64,000 nucleotides of DNA. Origin: Mycolicibacterium poriferae. Lineage in GTDB: Bacteria > Actinomycetota > Actinomycetes > Mycobacteriales > Mycobacteriaceae. The notes beneath the pieces were generated by a model. The model saw nothing but the letters and a program-made list of their open reading frames with translations, was not told the origin of the DNA and did not search any database. Numbering within the stretch: the stretch's first letter is position 1; each line of letters begins with the position of its first letter. Shown one piece after another: positions 53,001 through 61,532 of this stretch. Location of the stretch: NCBI RefSeq assembly GCF_010728325.1, contig NZ_AP022570.1:3472001-3536000 (forward strand). The letters run 5' to 3'. A program made the position numbers and the translations under genes.

Positions 53001-54535
53001 CGATGACCGCCGGACATCAGGGCCTGGACCTGACGCCGCAGGACATCTACGAGAACCAGACGGTGGCTTCGCTGGCCCGGGTGCTCACGGCCCGGTTCGC
53101 CGAGGGCGGACTGGCCCGCCAGACGCTCGACGACGTCGTCAACCCGCCGGTCCCGCCGAACGTGGCCTACTTCCTGGAACACGGCCTGCGCGACGCGGGC
53201 CGCTGGCGCATCCCGGTGGTGCTCGGGTTGCGCTCCGACGTCGGCGAGGCCGACGTCACCGCGGTGTTGACCGCGGTGACCGGCACCCACGATGCGCTGC
53301 GGGTGCACCTGGTCGAACGCGCCGGGACATGGGAGCAGCACATCGCCGAACCCGGCGAGTTCACCGCGCTGGTGACCAAGCAGCTCCCGGCGGACGTCCC
53401 GGCGGGCAGCACCGGTGAGCGCGAGGCGGTTCAGGCGATCCTCGACGAGCAGATCGCCGAGCATCAGTTGCTCAGCGCGCCGCTGTCGGCGACGTTCATC
53501 CGGGGAGCCGGCGGGGGACCGTCGTATCTGGCGCTGAGCCTGCACGGCGTGGCGGGCGGCTCGGCCGACGACGGGGTGTCGCGCGACGTGCTGCTGACCG
53601 ACATCTTCACCGCCTTCAACCAGCGCATGTCGGGCCAGGAGATCAGCCTGGCGCCGGTGGCGACGTCGTGGCGGGAATGGTCGCAGCGCTGCGCGACGCT
53701 CGCCACCCACCCCGCGGTGCTCGACAGCCGCGACTACTGGCTGGACACGGCCGGCAGAGCGACGCTGAGCGTGGCCGGCCCGGAGATCTCCGAGCGGCCC
53801 GCCGCCGAGGATCTGGTGCGGCTGTCCACGACGCTGCCCGCTGCCGAGACCGCCGAAGTCGACGACGCCCGCCGCCGGTTGCGGCTGCCGGTCGAGGAGC
53901 TGTTGCTCGGCGCCCTCGCGCGCACCGTGGCCGACACCATCGGCGAAGGCACCGTGACCGTGGACCTGGGCGGCCGGGCCCGGTCGGTGCTCAAGCCCGA
54001 CGTCGACCTGCAGCGCACGGTGGGCTGGTTCACCGCGGTGCACCCGATCGCACTGTCGGCGTCGACGGCCGAGCATGCCGGTGCCGGCGAGCTGCTGGGC
54101 GGCGTGCGCGAGACGGTGCAGGCGGTGCCGCACTACGGCATCGGTTACGGCCTGCTGCGCTACCTGTACGCACCCACGGCGCGGGTGCTGGGCGCGGCGA
54201 GGCCCGCCGACATCCTGCTGTCGCACGTCGGCACGATCCCGGACGTTCCCGAGGGGCAACCCGACGACGCCCCGGTGCGGTTCGACTCCGACACCGCGAT
54301 GCCGATCCGCGACACCCTGCCCGGGCTCGGACACGCGCTGGAACTGCGGGTCTACCGCAGCTCAGGGGCACTGCACCTGGATTGGTGGTACGACAGTCGG
54401 CGACTCGGCCCCACCGATGTGGAATCCTTTGCCAGGCAGTACTCGTCGGCACTCGTCGAGCTCACCCGCGAAGCGGTGGCCGAAGAGGACGCCGACACGG
54501 CCGGCGACGAGCTGGCTCTGGTTGATCTGTCGTGA
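50069..54535 (+). CDS. ppsE: Type I PKS5, PpsE: KS-AT-ACP-condensation-like domain
   Basis: A 1488-residue PKS, equal in length to M. tuberculosis PpsE as I recall it. [18 protein letters not shown] near 194, ETHGTGT. AT: GHSIGEYPAATVAG near 640 with HAFH as the specificity motif. ACP: FFELGGDSLIAI near 970. The last 450 residues form a condensation-like domain in which the expected HHxxxDG is degenerate (SLHGVAGGSADDG), ending with FDSDTAMPIRDTLPGLGHALELRVYR and DWWYD, features typical of PpsE. There is no KR, DH or ER, so the last added unit stays a ketone. GTG 50069 overlaps the PKS4 stop with GGAAAGTGGGA upstream; the frame is open far upstream but inside PKS4. Works with TesA for release. 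Confidence 0.94.
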   Translation: MTSSTGDSRTGDVPDNAIAVIGMAGRFPGADSVSAFWRNLRDGVESIVDLSEQELLASGVTERTLANNSYVRRAALMAGIEAFDAEFFGFTPHAARTLDPQHRLFLQSVFHALEDAGYDPADLEATVGVFGTSSTSGYLLHNLMSNYDPAMVIGQGASFDMVALSLSNDKDHLATRVAHQFNFRGPALSVATACSSSLVAVHLACQSILNGECDIALAGGSSIRIPNRVGYWYEQGSMVSPTGHCRPFDVRSDGTIFGSGVGVVVLKALEDALDDGDHIHAVIRGSALNNDGATKMTYAAPNALGQAEVIAEAHAIAGVDASSITYVETHGTGTPLGDPIEVEGLRQAFDLAEEIRSAPCYLGSVKSNIGHLETAAGIAGLIKAILCLEHREIPATLHYNSPNPELHIDRGPFRVRGANGPWEADGIRRAGVSSFGVGGTNAHIVLEEAPTRPAPPATPGPQVLLLSARSQEALAQARADLATDLAGEDTVSLPDAAYTLTRRRREPVRLAAVVHDQQNAAAVLAAAETDNVFIGDAVADLDESADAGQRVAFLFPGQGAQHIAMARGLHESEPLFARHFDECATAFSDEMGYDLRAEIFDGVGRNLEHTDRAQPALFTVEYALAKLIQSYGVTPAIMAGHSIGEYPAATVAGVFDLDTAVKVVSMRARLMHAAPRGVMVAVPLSVDAVAEHLTGDVDVATVNDPGSCVVAGSEEAIRTFQAALATAGVAARRVRTSHAFHSRLMDQVVAEFTAFMSRMTLHEPQIPLLSNITGTTMSGAEATNPATWARQIRATVRFADELGVLLAEPNRVLVEVGPGGTLTSSAGRHPAWTDRHRAVRLMRHQAQNRGDHDTFLLALGQLWAAGVPVDWERIWNRNATDPTQQRSLVSLPGYPFAKQRHWVEHNPKAAWGSAGATAGQGVADSVAGAAGAVTAGGKSTVEMSLQGIWSQCLGLPDIDPNANFFELGGDSLIAISVAMTAGHQGLDLTPQDIYENQTVASLARVLTARFAEGGLARQTLDDVVNPPVPPNVAYFLEHGLRDAGRWRIPVVLGLRSDVGEADVTAVLTAVTGTHDALRVHLVERAGTWEQHIAEPGEFTALVTKQLPADVPAGSTGEREAVQAILDEQIAEHQLLSAPLSATFIRGAGGGPSYLALSLHGVAGGSADDGVSRDVLLTDIFTAFNQRMSGQEISLAPVATSWREWSQRCATLATHPAVLDSRDYWLDTAGRATLSVAGPEISERPAAEDLVRLSTTLPAAETAEVDDARRRLRLPVEELLLGALARTVADTIGEGTVTVDLGGRARSVLKPDVDLQRTVGWFTAVHPIALSASTAEHAGAGELLGGVRETVQAVPHYGIGYGLLRYLYAPTARVLGAARPADILLSHVGTIPDVPEGQPDDAPVRFDSDTAMPIRDTLPGLGHALELRVYRSSGALHLDWWYDSRRLGPTDVESFARQYSSALVELTREAVAEEDADTAGDELALVDLS

Positions 54536-54562
54536 CCGGCGATGGGTTGATCCGTCGTGACC
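54520..54562 (+). repeat. 18-bp direct repeat across the ppsE stop codon
   Basis: GGTTGATCTGTCGTGACC at 54520-54537 and GGTTGATCCGTCGTGACC at 54545-54562 differ at one base. The first copy encodes the last residues and stop of PKS5; the second is untranslated, as if the gene end had been duplicated. Confidence 0.85.
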
Positions 54563-54600
54563 ACGACCGATCGGTCTGTCGGCTGCTGCTACGACGGATC
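54549..54600 (+). other. Inverted repeat with nested palindrome between ppsE and drrA
   Basis: GATCCGTCGT (54549-54558) pairs perfectly with ACGACGGATC (54591-54600); the 32-nt interior contains the perfect palindrome GACCGATCGGTC (54565-54576). Possible roles are an mRNA processing or stabilising hairpin, a terminator/attenuator lowering export-gene expression, or a protein site. Confidence 0.6.
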
Positions 54601-54601
54601 G

Positions 54602-54624
54602 CCCGGTCGGGTGCCACGACCGGG
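54602..54624 (+). other. Second hairpin immediately before drrA ribosome site
   Basis: CCCGGTCG (54602-54609) and CGACCGGG (54617-54624) are perfect 8-bp arms around GGTGCCA. The hairpin ends 3-4 bases before TAGGAGGAG, the drrA ribosome site, so it could shield or expose translation start. Confidence 0.6.
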
Positions 54625-54638
54625 GGTAGGAGGAGCCC

Positions 54639-55643
54639 ATGACCCGCACTGACAAGGCGGTGATCGTCGCCGGCATCAAGAAGTCCTTCGGCTCGGTCGC
54701 TGCGCTGCGCGACGTCAGCTTCGAGGTCGAGCGCGGCGAGGTTCTCGGTCTGCTGGGCCCGAACGGCGCCGGTAAGACCACGACCGTCAACATCTTGTCG
54801 ACGCTGATCAAGCCGGACAGCGGACGTGCGCTGATCGCCGGGCACGACGTGGTCGGCGATCCCGCCGGGGTGCGTCGTTCGTTGATGCTGACCGGCCAGC
54901 ACGTCGCGCTGGACGAGCTGTTGACCGGCCGGGAGAACCTGTTGATGTTCGGCCGGCTGCAGGGCCTGAAGAAAAAGGTGGCCAAGCAGCGGGCCGTGGA
55001 ACTGCTCGAGCAGTTCGACCTGGTTCATGCCGGGGACCGGCCCGTGGGCACCTACTCCGGCGGGATGAAACGGCGCATCGACATCGCCTGCGGACTGGTG
55101 GTGCGTCCCGAGGTGGTGTTCCTGGACGAGCCGACGACCGGTCTGGACCCGCGCAGCAGGCAGGCGATCTGGGAACTGGTCACCGACTTCAAGGAAGCCG
55201 GCATCGCGACGCTGCTGACCACGCAGTACCTGGAAGAGGCGGATCTGCTGTCCGACCGGATCATCGTCATCGACAGGGGGACGGTGATCGCCGAGGGCAC
55301 CGCCGATCAGCTCAAGGAGCGCACCGGCGGCACGTACTGCGAGATCGTGCCGCGCCACCTGCGTGACATCCACGAGGTGGCCAGGGTGCTGGGTCCGCTG
55401 CTGCCCGAGGCGAACCGCGCGGCGCTGACCGAGACGTCCGACCGGATCTCGATGCCCGCACCCGACGGTCCCAACACGCTGATGGCGGCCCTGCAGATGC
55501 TCAGCGAGGCCCACATCGAGTTGATGGACATCGCGTTGCGCCGGCCGTCCCTGGACGAGGTGTTTCTGGCGCTCACCGGTGACGACACCCGCTCCCGCGA
55601 CGACGAGACCGAGGAATTCGCCCGGGCGGACGCCTACGCGTGA
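54639..55643 (+). CDS. drrA: ABC transporter ATPase, DrrA-like
   Basis: A 334-residue ATPase of the daunorubicin-resistance type. Motifs: Walker A GPNGAGKTTT, signature TYSGGMKRRIDIA, Walker B VVFLDEPTTGLD, followed by a DrrA-type C-terminal domain (MPAPDGPNTLMAALQMLSEAHIELMDIALRRPSLDEVFLALTG). In M. tuberculosis DrrABC is needed to move PDIM to the outer envelope. TAGGAGGAG before ATG 54639 is the strongest ribosome site in this operon. It joins drrB by GTGA. The gene is separated from ppsE by 103 bp containing two hairpins. Confidence 0.93.
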   Translation: MTRTDKAVIVAGIKKSFGSVAALRDVSFEVERGEVLGLLGPNGAGKTTTVNILSTLIKPDSGRALIAGHDVVGDPAGVRRSLMLTGQHVALDELLTGRENLLMFGRLQGLKKKVAKQRAVELLEQFDLVHAGDRPVGTYSGGMKRRIDIACGLVVRPEVVFLDEPTTGLDPRSRQAIWELVTDFKEAGIATLLTTQYLEEADLLSDRIIVIDRGTVIAEGTADQLKERTGGTYCEIVPRHLRDIHEVARVLGPLLPEANRAALTETSDRISMPAPDGPNTLMAALQMLSEAHIELMDIALRRPSLDEVFLALTGDDTRSRDDETEEFARADAYA

Positions 55644-56479
55644 TCGAGAACTCCACCCTCAGTGCCCCGGTCGGCGCCGTGCCGGTCGGGGCGCGTCCGC
55701 CGGTGTCCACGCTGCAGCAGTGGTGGGTGCTGACGGTCCGCATGATCACCCCGACCCTGCGCAACGGCGAACTCGCGACGCAGATCATCGGTTCGATCGT
55801 GTTCACCGTCGGCTACTACCTGCCGCTCAAGCAGATGATGGGGGCGGTTCAGCCGCTGAGCAGCTACGCGCAGTACCTGACGCCGCTCATCGTGCTGCAG
55901 GCGATCTGGTTCGCCGCGGTGTCCGCGGCGTTCCGCTCGGCCACCGACTCGGTGCAGGGCATCAACCGCCGCTTCCGCGCGATGCCGATCGCGACGCTGA
56001 CCCCGCTCTCGTCGCGGCTCACCGCCAGCATGTACCGGTGCTGCGTCGCGCTGGCGGTGTCGGTGGCCTGCGGCTATGTCATCGGGTTCCGGTTCCACGA
56101 GGGACCGCTGTACATCGTCGGTTTCGTGGCGTTGACGTTGCTGATCGGGGCCGGGCTGGCGCTGATCGGTGATCTGATCGGGGTGGCCACCCAGAACCCC
56201 GAGGCGACCGCCCCGATGATGCTGGTGCCGCAGCTGACCCTCGGTCTGGCTTCGGTGGGCCTGCAGCCGGTGGAACGCTTCCCCGAGTGGATCCAGGGCT
56301 TCGTGCGTAACCAGCCGCTGTCGCAGTGGGTGTACGGCATGCAGGCGCTGGCCGGCGACACCACCGATGCCGCGCCGCAGGCCACGTTGTCGGTGCTGGG
56401 GCCGGGGGTCGCCTGGGCGGTCGGTGTCATCGTCGTCGCGGGGCTGCTGCACGCCCTGGTCAGCCGGAGGCGGCGCTGA
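55640..56479 (+). CDS. drrB: ABC transporter permease, DrrB-like
   Basis: A 279-residue ABC-2 type permease with about six membrane helices. The conserved DrrB passages NRRFRAMPIATLTPL, VACGYVIGFRFHEGPLYIVGF and FPEWIQGFVRNQPLSQWVYGMQALAGDTT match M. tuberculosis DrrB as recalled. GTG 55640 overlaps the drrA stop. With DrrC it would form the membrane pore for export of the finished lipid. Confidence 0.92.
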   Translation: MIENSTLSAPVGAVPVGARPPVSTLQQWWVLTVRMITPTLRNGELATQIIGSIVFTVGYYLPLKQMMGAVQPLSSYAQYLTPLIVLQAIWFAAVSAAFRSATDSVQGINRRFRAMPIATLTPLSSRLTASMYRCCVALAVSVACGYVIGFRFHEGPLYIVGFVALTLLIGAGLALIGDLIGVATQNPEATAPMMLVPQLTLGLASVGLQPVERFPEWIQGFVRNQPLSQWVYGMQALAGDTTDAAPQATLSVLGPGVAWAVGVIVVAGLLHALVSRRRR

Positions 56480-57348
56480 TGGCCCGCACCGACAGCCGCG
56501 CGTCCGCGTCCGCCAGCAAAGCCCAGGCGCCCTACCGTCCCGGCGGCAGGCACCGGATGGAGCGCATCTGGGAGAACTCACCCAAGCAGCTGCTGCCGCA
56601 GGTGCTGGTGCTCACCGGCCGGATCCTGCGCCGCTGGAGCCGCGACCCGGCGACGCTGGTGCAGTCGCTGGTCATGCCCGCCGGTTTCCTGGTGGCGCTG
56701 GACATCGTGCTCGGTGACGTCCTCGAGCAGGTCACCGGCGCCAGCGGGTTGTACTCGCAGGTTCCGCTGGTGGCGCTGGTCGGCGGGATGACGGGCGCGA
56801 TCATCGGAGCGGTCGGAATCATGCGTGAACGCGAGGTCGGCCTGCTGTCCCGGTTCTGGGTGGTGCCCGTGCACCGCGCGGCCGGGCTGCTGGCCCGGCT
56901 GCTCGCCGATTTCATCCGCATCGTGCTGATCACCCTCGGCGTCTTGTGCGTGGGGCTGGCGCTGGGCTTCCGGTTCGAGCAGGGCGCGCTCGCCGCGGTG
57001 GCGTGGGTGTTCATGCCCGCGCTGTTCGGTGTGGCGCTGTCGGCGGCGGTGCTCACGCTGGCGCTGTTCTCGGCCAACACGATCGTGCCGCAGGCCACCG
57101 AGATCCTGATCGCGATGCTGATGTTCTTCTCGATCGGTTTCGTGCCGCTCGACCAGTACCCCGAGTGGCTGCAACCGATCGTCGAGCATCAACCGGTCAG
57201 CTATACCATCGAGGCGATGCGCGGCCTGGCACTGGAGGGGCCCGTCGCCGAGCCGGTGTTGTTCTCGGTGCTGTGGTCCGCCGGGATCTTCGCGGTGTGC
57301 GCGGTCCCGCTGGCGATCGGGTTCCGTAGGGCCAGCAAACGTGGTTGA
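56479..57348 (+). CDS. drrC: ABC transporter permease, DrrC-like
   Basis: A 289-residue ABC-2 permease. After a 40-residue basic, serine/alanine-rich start come helices including [65 protein letters not shown] and [39 protein letters not shown], the last being the ABC-2 signature near the C-terminus. TGATG links it to drrB. The C-terminal GFRRASKRG is cytoplasmic. It follows DrrB as in PDIM loci. Confidence 0.92.
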   Translation: MARTDSRASASASKAQAPYRPGGRHRMERIWENSPKQLLPQVLVLTGRILRRWSRDPATLVQSLVMPAGFLVALDIVLGDVLEQVTGASGLYSQVPLVALVGGMTGAIIGAVGIMREREVGLLSRFWVVPVHRAAGLLARLLADFIRIVLITLGVLCVGLALGFRFEQGALAAVAWVFMPALFGVALSAAVLTLALFSANTIVPQATEILIAMLMFFSIGFVPLDQYPEWLQPIVEHQPVSYTIEAMRGLALEGPVAEPVLFSVLWSAGIFAVCAVPLAIGFRRASKRG

Positions 57349-57371
57349 CAACGACCGGTAGGGAGTCTGAC

Positions 57372-58628
57372 GTGTTTCCATCTTCGGGGATCCGGAAGCT
57401 GGCGCGCAGCGAGGAGATGTTCGCCGAGACCCACAATTTCGTCGGGTTGGCCGCGCACGTCCGCGGCAGCGTCGACGTCGACGCGCTCGCCGAGGCGTTC
57501 GACGCGCTGCTGGCCGCCCACCCGGTGCTCAACGGCCACCTCGAGCAATCACCCGACGGCCGATGGGAGATCATTCTCGACGATCTGATGCACGAGGGTC
57601 TCGACGTGGTTCAGCTGCACGGCGACGACGAGCCGCCGCCGCTGCTGTTCGACCAGACCGCGGCCCTGTCGCATCTGCGGCTGACCGACCGCGACGGGCA
57701 GATCCAGCTGACCCTCTACATCCACCACAGCCTGGCCGACGGCCATCACCAGTTCAGCCTCGTCGAGGAGTTGTTCTCCACCTACACCGATCTGGTCACC
57801 ACCGGGCGCACCTCCCCGCCCAAGGTGCATTCCGCGCCGGTGTCGCTCGAGGTCGTGCTGGCGGACCGAAACGTGGAGAAGCGGCCCCGCTCCGGGCTCG
57901 AGCGGCTGCTCGCGGCGATGTTCGCCTACGAGTTGCCGCCGTCGCGCCGGGCCCCGTCGGAGTCGAATCCGGTTCTGCCGCAGCGGGTGCCCATGGCGTA
58001 CTGCAAGCTCTCCGAGGCCGACACCGAGAACATCGTGGCGTTCTGCCGTGCCCACAAGCTGGGGTTGAACAGCCTGTTGTCGGCGGCGGTGCTGATGGCC
58101 GAGTGGCAGCTGCGGGCCACCCCGAACATCCCGGTGCCCTACGTGTATCCGGTGGATCTGCGGTATCTGCTCTCACCGCCGGTGTCGGCCACCGAGTGCA
58201 CCAACCCGGTGGGTATCGCCACCTACCTCGCCGAGATCGAGCACGGCACCGATGTCATCGACCTCGCCCGCGACATCAACGACACCTTCAAGAAGGACAT
58301 CGCCGAAGGGGTCATCCAGCAGAGCTTCCTGCACTTCAGCCCGCAGTACGTCGGAAATCCCCCGGGCCTGCCCGACGTCGTCATGTTCACCGACAACGGC
58401 ATCGTTCCGCCGATGCGGATGCCACCGGGCATGGAGTTGTCGGCCAGCCACGGCGAGCTGTACTTCGCGGTCAGCTCCGGCATCGAGATCTACACCAGCA
58501 AGATCTTCGCCGGCCGGCTGATGATCGAGTACCACTCGCATGGACCGGAGCCGGAGAAGTCCGTCAACACGATCGACACCATTCTGCGCGGCATCGCCGC
58601 GCGTCAGGCCGGCGCCGGTGTCAGGTGA
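57372..58628 (+). CDS. papA5: Acyltransferase PapA5-like
   Basis: A 418-residue member of the polyketide-associated acyltransferases, which in PDIM synthesis esterify the two hydroxyls of phthiocerol with mycocerosic acids. The catalytic HHxxxDG motif is intact at residues 118-124 (IHHSLADG). The N-terminus [18 protein letters not shown] and the [16 protein letters not shown] passage are as in PapA5. GTG 57372 is used because GGTAGGGAG precedes it at the right distance; a TTG at 57345 overlapping the drrC stop would add nine residues. It needs at least two hydroxyls on the polyketide, consistent with KR domains in the PKSs. The acyl donor synthase (mas-like) is not in the window. Confidence 0.92.
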   Translation: MFPSSGIRKLARSEEMFAETHNFVGLAAHVRGSVDVDALAEAFDALLAAHPVLNGHLEQSPDGRWEIILDDLMHEGLDVVQLHGDDEPPPLLFDQTAALSHLRLTDRDGQIQLTLYIHHSLADGHHQFSLVEELFSTYTDLVTTGRTSPPKVHSAPVSLEVVLADRNVEKRPRSGLERLLAAMFAYELPPSRRAPSESNPVLPQRVPMAYCKLSEADTENIVAFCRAHKLGLNSLLSAAVLMAEWQLRATPNIPVPYVYPVDLRYLLSPPVSATECTNPVGIATYLAEIEHGTDVIDLARDINDTFKKDIAEGVIQQSFLHFSPQYVGNPPGLPDVVMFTDNGIVPPMRMPPGMELSASHGELYFAVSSGIEIYTSKIFAGRLMIEYHSHGPEPEKSVNTIDTILRGIAARQAGAGVR

Positions 58629-59451
58629 CGGGCCCGAACGCGTAGCGGTGATACTGCAACGCTTTCCGCACCGGCGGCAGGACGGTCACCGCCCGACGCA
58701 CCGCGCGGAACGGCCCGGATCCCCGCTCGGCGGTGCTGGCGTCGAACAGCGTTGCCGAGGCGAGCAACCGGATGCCCGGAACCCGGGACAGGATGTCGTC
58801 CGGGCGGTTGACGGCCCAGTGAAGCGTGGAACCGGTGCGGCGCACCAGCGTCTGCATGCGCTGCGACCGGATACCGACCCAGTTGTAGAAGTCGATCTGC
58901 AGCTCGCCGGACGGGAAGCGCTCGACCACGCGGCGCAGCAACGCGATACCGTCCTCCTCGGTCAGGTACATGCTGATGCCCTCGGCCAGGAACAGCACCG
59001 GCTTGTCCGCCGGAATCTGGTCCAGCCAGGACAATTCGGTCGCCGGTGTGGGCAGCAGGTGGTAGTTCGGGCGGCTCGGGTAGATCTGTTCGCGCAATGC
59101 GATGACGCCCGGGAAGTCCACGTCGTACCACTGCACGTCCGGCCCCGGATCGATGCGGAAGACGCGGCTGTCCAGACCGCAGCCGAGGTGCACGACCGTG
59201 CAGGGGCCGTGCACGGCCAGGAACTGCCGGGTCCAGATGTCGTACTGGGCGGTGCGGACCGTCACCAGTGGCGCCCACGTGCCGCTGACGCCGAGCTCAC
59301 GCCAGTCGTAGTCGATGCGGTCGATTGCCTCCTTGGCGAACTGGTCGCCGAGGACCGGCCGCTCGAAGTCCGCGTCCAGCGCTTTGAGGTACAGCGTGGT
59401 CAACATGGTCTGGGCCGGGCCGGTCAGATCGATGGACACCTTGTCGGTCAT
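58621..59451 (-). CDS. SAM-dependent O-methyltransferase, leucine carboxyl methyltransferase (TcmP) family
   Basis: A 276-residue methyltransferase of the LCM/TcmP family. SAM-binding patterns are [34 protein letters not shown] and [13 protein letters not shown]. Family members methylate hydroxyls or carboxyls of polyketides. It is convergent with papA5, with stops overlapping by eight bases, so it is not in the same transcript. In PDIM loci O-methylation of phthiotriol is done by Rv2952, a different methyltransferase family; this gene could take that place, which is speculation. ATG 59451 lacks a clear ribosome site; the frame continues upstream without a better start. Confidence 0.82.
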   Translation of the reverse strand: MTDKVSIDLTGPAQTMLTTLYLKALDADFERPVLGDQFAKEAIDRIDYDWRELGVSGTWAPLVTVRTAQYDIWTRQFLAVHGPCTVVHLGCGLDSRVFRIDPGPDVQWYDVDFPGVIALREQIYPSRPNYHLLPTPATELSWLDQIPADKPVLFLAEGISMYLTEEDGIALLRRVVERFPSGELQIDFYNWVGIRSQRMQTLVRRTGSTLHWAVNRPDDILSRVPGIRLLASATLFDASTAERGSGPFRAVRRAVTVLPPVRKALQYHRYAFGPVT

Positions 59452-59581
59452 GAGACAGAGGCTATGCGGAAAGGACGCTGCGGGACAATCAGCTTGACGC
59501 ACCGCAGCCGGCCGACACCACCGGCCCCACACCGAAGGGAGCAGATGTGAATTCAGCGGGAGAACCCACCGGCGGTCGTCG

Positions 59582-60283
59582 ATGACCGCCGCGGACGGCG
59601 GCACCGGCCCGAAAGCGGCGCCGCGGGTACTGTTCGTCTACTACTCCTACACCGGTCAGACCGCGAAGGTGCTCGACGGGGCGGCCGAGGCGTTCCGCCA
59701 GCGCGGGTGCGAAGTGCACACCGCGGCAATCGAGTTCGTCGACGCCAAGTACGCCGAACCGTTCACCCGGTTCCCGATGCGCAAGGTGTGGCCGGACATG
59801 TTCAGCGTGCTGCCCGCCCAGAACCGTGGGCAGACCGGTGAGATCCGCACTCCCGATGCGGTGCGTGACGGGAACTACGACCTCGTCTGCCTCGGTTCGC
59901 CCACCTGGTGGGACACCGTGAGCATGCCGCTTCGTTCCTTCCTCACATCCGCCGAGGCGGCACCACTGCTCGACGGCACGCCCTACGCGGTGTTCGTGGT
60001 GTGCCGGCGTAAGTGGCGGCGCAATCTGGAAGCAGTGCGCGAACTGGCGGACAAGAACGGTGGCCGGTTCGCCGACAGCATCCATTTCGGCTATCCCGGT
60101 GGCGAACTGCCGTCCCTGCTGTCGCTGGCGAGCTATCTGGGCTCGGGGGAGTACCGCGATCGCTATCTGGGCCTCAAACTCCCGCCCACCAACATCAGCG
60201 ACGCGCAGGTGGGGCAGGCACGCACGTTCGCGGCCAAGCTTGCGGACCGATTGTTCGGTAAACGCGATGCCACGTCCGTTTGA
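59582..60283 (+). CDS. Flavodoxin-like FMN protein
   Basis: A 233-residue flavodoxin-fold protein. The phosphate-binding loop of FMN is VYYSYTGQTAKV near residue 20, and the isoalloxazine loop is LGSPTWWDTVSMPLRSFL near 105. It is longer than a simple flavodoxin (about 150-180), with an extended C-terminal part (YPGGELPSLLSLASYLG). It could carry electrons to a partner enzyme such as the nitroreductase family protein two genes on. It begins a three-gene run with overlapping ends. A GTG-started 12-codon frame ends inside its ATGA start and has the better ribosome site (AAGGGAG). Partner and role are unknown. Confidence 0.75.
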   Translation: MTAADGGTGPKAAPRVLFVYYSYTGQTAKVLDGAAEAFRQRGCEVHTAAIEFVDAKYAEPFTRFPMRKVWPDMFSVLPAQNRGQTGEIRTPDAVRDGNYDLVCLGSPTWWDTVSMPLRSFLTSAEAAPLLDGTPYAVFVVCRRKWRRNLEAVRELADKNGGRFADSIHFGYPGGELPSLLSLASYLGSGEYRDRYLGLKLPPTNISDAQVGQARTFAAKLADRLFGKRDATSV

Positions 60284-60770
60284 CGTCCGCACCGACTCGC
60301 CCGCCAGCGTCGAGATGATCCGTTCGGCGTTCGGCAGCGAGGCGTACTGGCACGCGCGGATCGCCGAGTTCGGCGGCGGCGCGACCACATTGGACACGTT
60401 GACCGTCGACGGTGACGGCACGATCTCGGTGGCCACGACCCAGGATCTCGGTCACGATGTGCTGCCCGGCGTTCTGGCCAAGGTGTTTCCCGGCGACCTG
60501 ACGCTCGTGCGCACCGAGACGTGGCGGCCCGCCGCGGAGCGGGTCAGTGGTGAGGTCACGATCGCGGCGTCCGGCGTGCCCGGTCGCGGTCTCGGCGCGG
60601 CGTCGCTCGCCCCGGCCCCCGCCGGGTCCAGCCTGACCCTGTCCGGCACGGTCGAGGTCAGGATCCCGTTGGTGGGCGGCCGGGTCGAGAAGTACATCTG
60701 CGATCAGATCATCGTCGAGATTCCCGCGCTGCAGCGTTTCACCTCGGATTGGATTTCCCGCAATGCCTGA
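60267..60770 (+). CDS. DUF2505 family protein
   Basis: A 167-residue protein of the actinobacterial DUF2505 family, which is predicted to have a START/SRPBCC-like lipid-binding fold. Recognisable are the opening RPFDVRTDSPASVEMIRSAFGSEAYWHARIAEFGGG, the central TLVRTETWRP and the closing GTVEVRIPLVGGRVEKYICDQI. It overlaps the flavodoxin-like gene by 17 bases and the nitroreductase gene by eight, so translation is coupled. Biochemical function is unknown; a lipid or aromatic ligand would fit the neighbourhood. Confidence 0.75.
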   Translation: MPRPFDVRTDSPASVEMIRSAFGSEAYWHARIAEFGGGATTLDTLTVDGDGTISVATTQDLGHDVLPGVLAKVFPGDLTLVRTETWRPAAERVSGEVTIAASGVPGRGLGAASLAPAPAGSSLTLSGTVEVRIPLVGGRVEKYICDQIIVEIPALQRFTSDWISRNA

Positions 60771-61506
60771 CATGGCCGATCGCGACCGCCGCTACACCGA
60801 CACCCCCGGGGAGGTGCCGACGACGGCGGAAGCCCTTGCCCGCCTTGACATGCCGCTGGTCGACGCGATGATGACCCAACGCGCCGTGCGGAGGGTCTAT
60901 CCCGACCCGATCGACGACGAGATCCTGATGAAGTGCATCGAGGTCGCCCTGCATGCACCCACCGGCGCCAACGGGCAGAACTGGGAATTCATCGTCATCA
61001 AGGATTACGACACCAAGAAGAGACTGGCCAAGCGCTACCGCCAAGCCTGGAATCTCTACTACCAGACCGTCATCCGCCGGGTGGCGGCGACCGACGAGTC
61101 GATGGCGAAGACCGCGCGGGCCGTGCAGTGGCAGGTCGACCACTTCACCGAGGTCCCGGTCCTGATCGTGGCCTGTCTGCGGTTGGGCGCCAAGGACGGT
61201 CGGGTCCCGTTCGTGCCGATGCCGCACGCGGCGCTGTCCGGCTTCTTCGGCTCGATCTATCCCAGCGTGCAGAATCTGCTCCTGGCTGCGCGCGCGATGG
61301 GGCTGGGCGCATCGCTGATCACGTTGCCGCTGTGGAGCGTCACATCCACCCGCCGAACGCTGGGTCTGCCCGTCTCGGTCACGCCGTGCTGCGTCGTGCC
61401 GCTGGGCTGGCCGCGGGGCCGTTACGGTCCCACCACCCGCCGGCCTGCGGCTGAGGTGATGCACTTCAACAGGTACGGCAACCGGCCCTGGATGGGCACC
61501 GACTGA
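60763..61506 (+). CDS. Nitroreductase family FMN oxidoreductase
   Basis: A 247-residue protein of the NADH oxidase/nitroreductase fold. Family marks are MMTQRAVRRVYPDPIDDEIL near the start, LHAPTGANGQNWEFIVI (FMN contact), SIYPSVQNLLLAARAMGLGASLITLPLW and the C-terminal PLGWPRGRYGPTTRRP. It lacks a lid long enough to point to a particular substrate. It ends the flavodoxin/DUF2505/nitroreductase run. ATG 60763 overlaps the preceding stop; ATG 60772 is an alternative nine bases on. A strong hairpin covers its stop codon. Confidence 0.82.
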   Translation: MPDMADRDRRYTDTPGEVPTTAEALARLDMPLVDAMMTQRAVRRVYPDPIDDEILMKCIEVALHAPTGANGQNWEFIVIKDYDTKKRLAKRYRQAWNLYYQTVIRRVAATDESMAKTARAVQWQVDHFTEVPVLIVACLRLGAKDGRVPFVPMPHAALSGFFGSIYPSVQNLLLAARAMGLGASLITLPLWSVTSTRRTLGLPVSVTPCCVVPLGWPRGRYGPTTRRPAAEVMHFNRYGNRPWMGTD

Positions 61507-61525
61507 GAGCCGGCACCCATCCAGG
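61487..61525. terminator. Bidirectional terminator hairpin
   Basis: CCTGGATGGG (61487-61496) pairs perfectly with CCCATCCAGG (61516-61525), with a further CCG/CGG pairing inside after a two-base mismatch. It spans the nitroreductase stop and lies eight bases before the stop of the convergent exported-protein gene. There is no T-run, as is usual in mycobacteria. Confidence 0.65.
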
Positions 61526-61532
61526 TCGCGGT

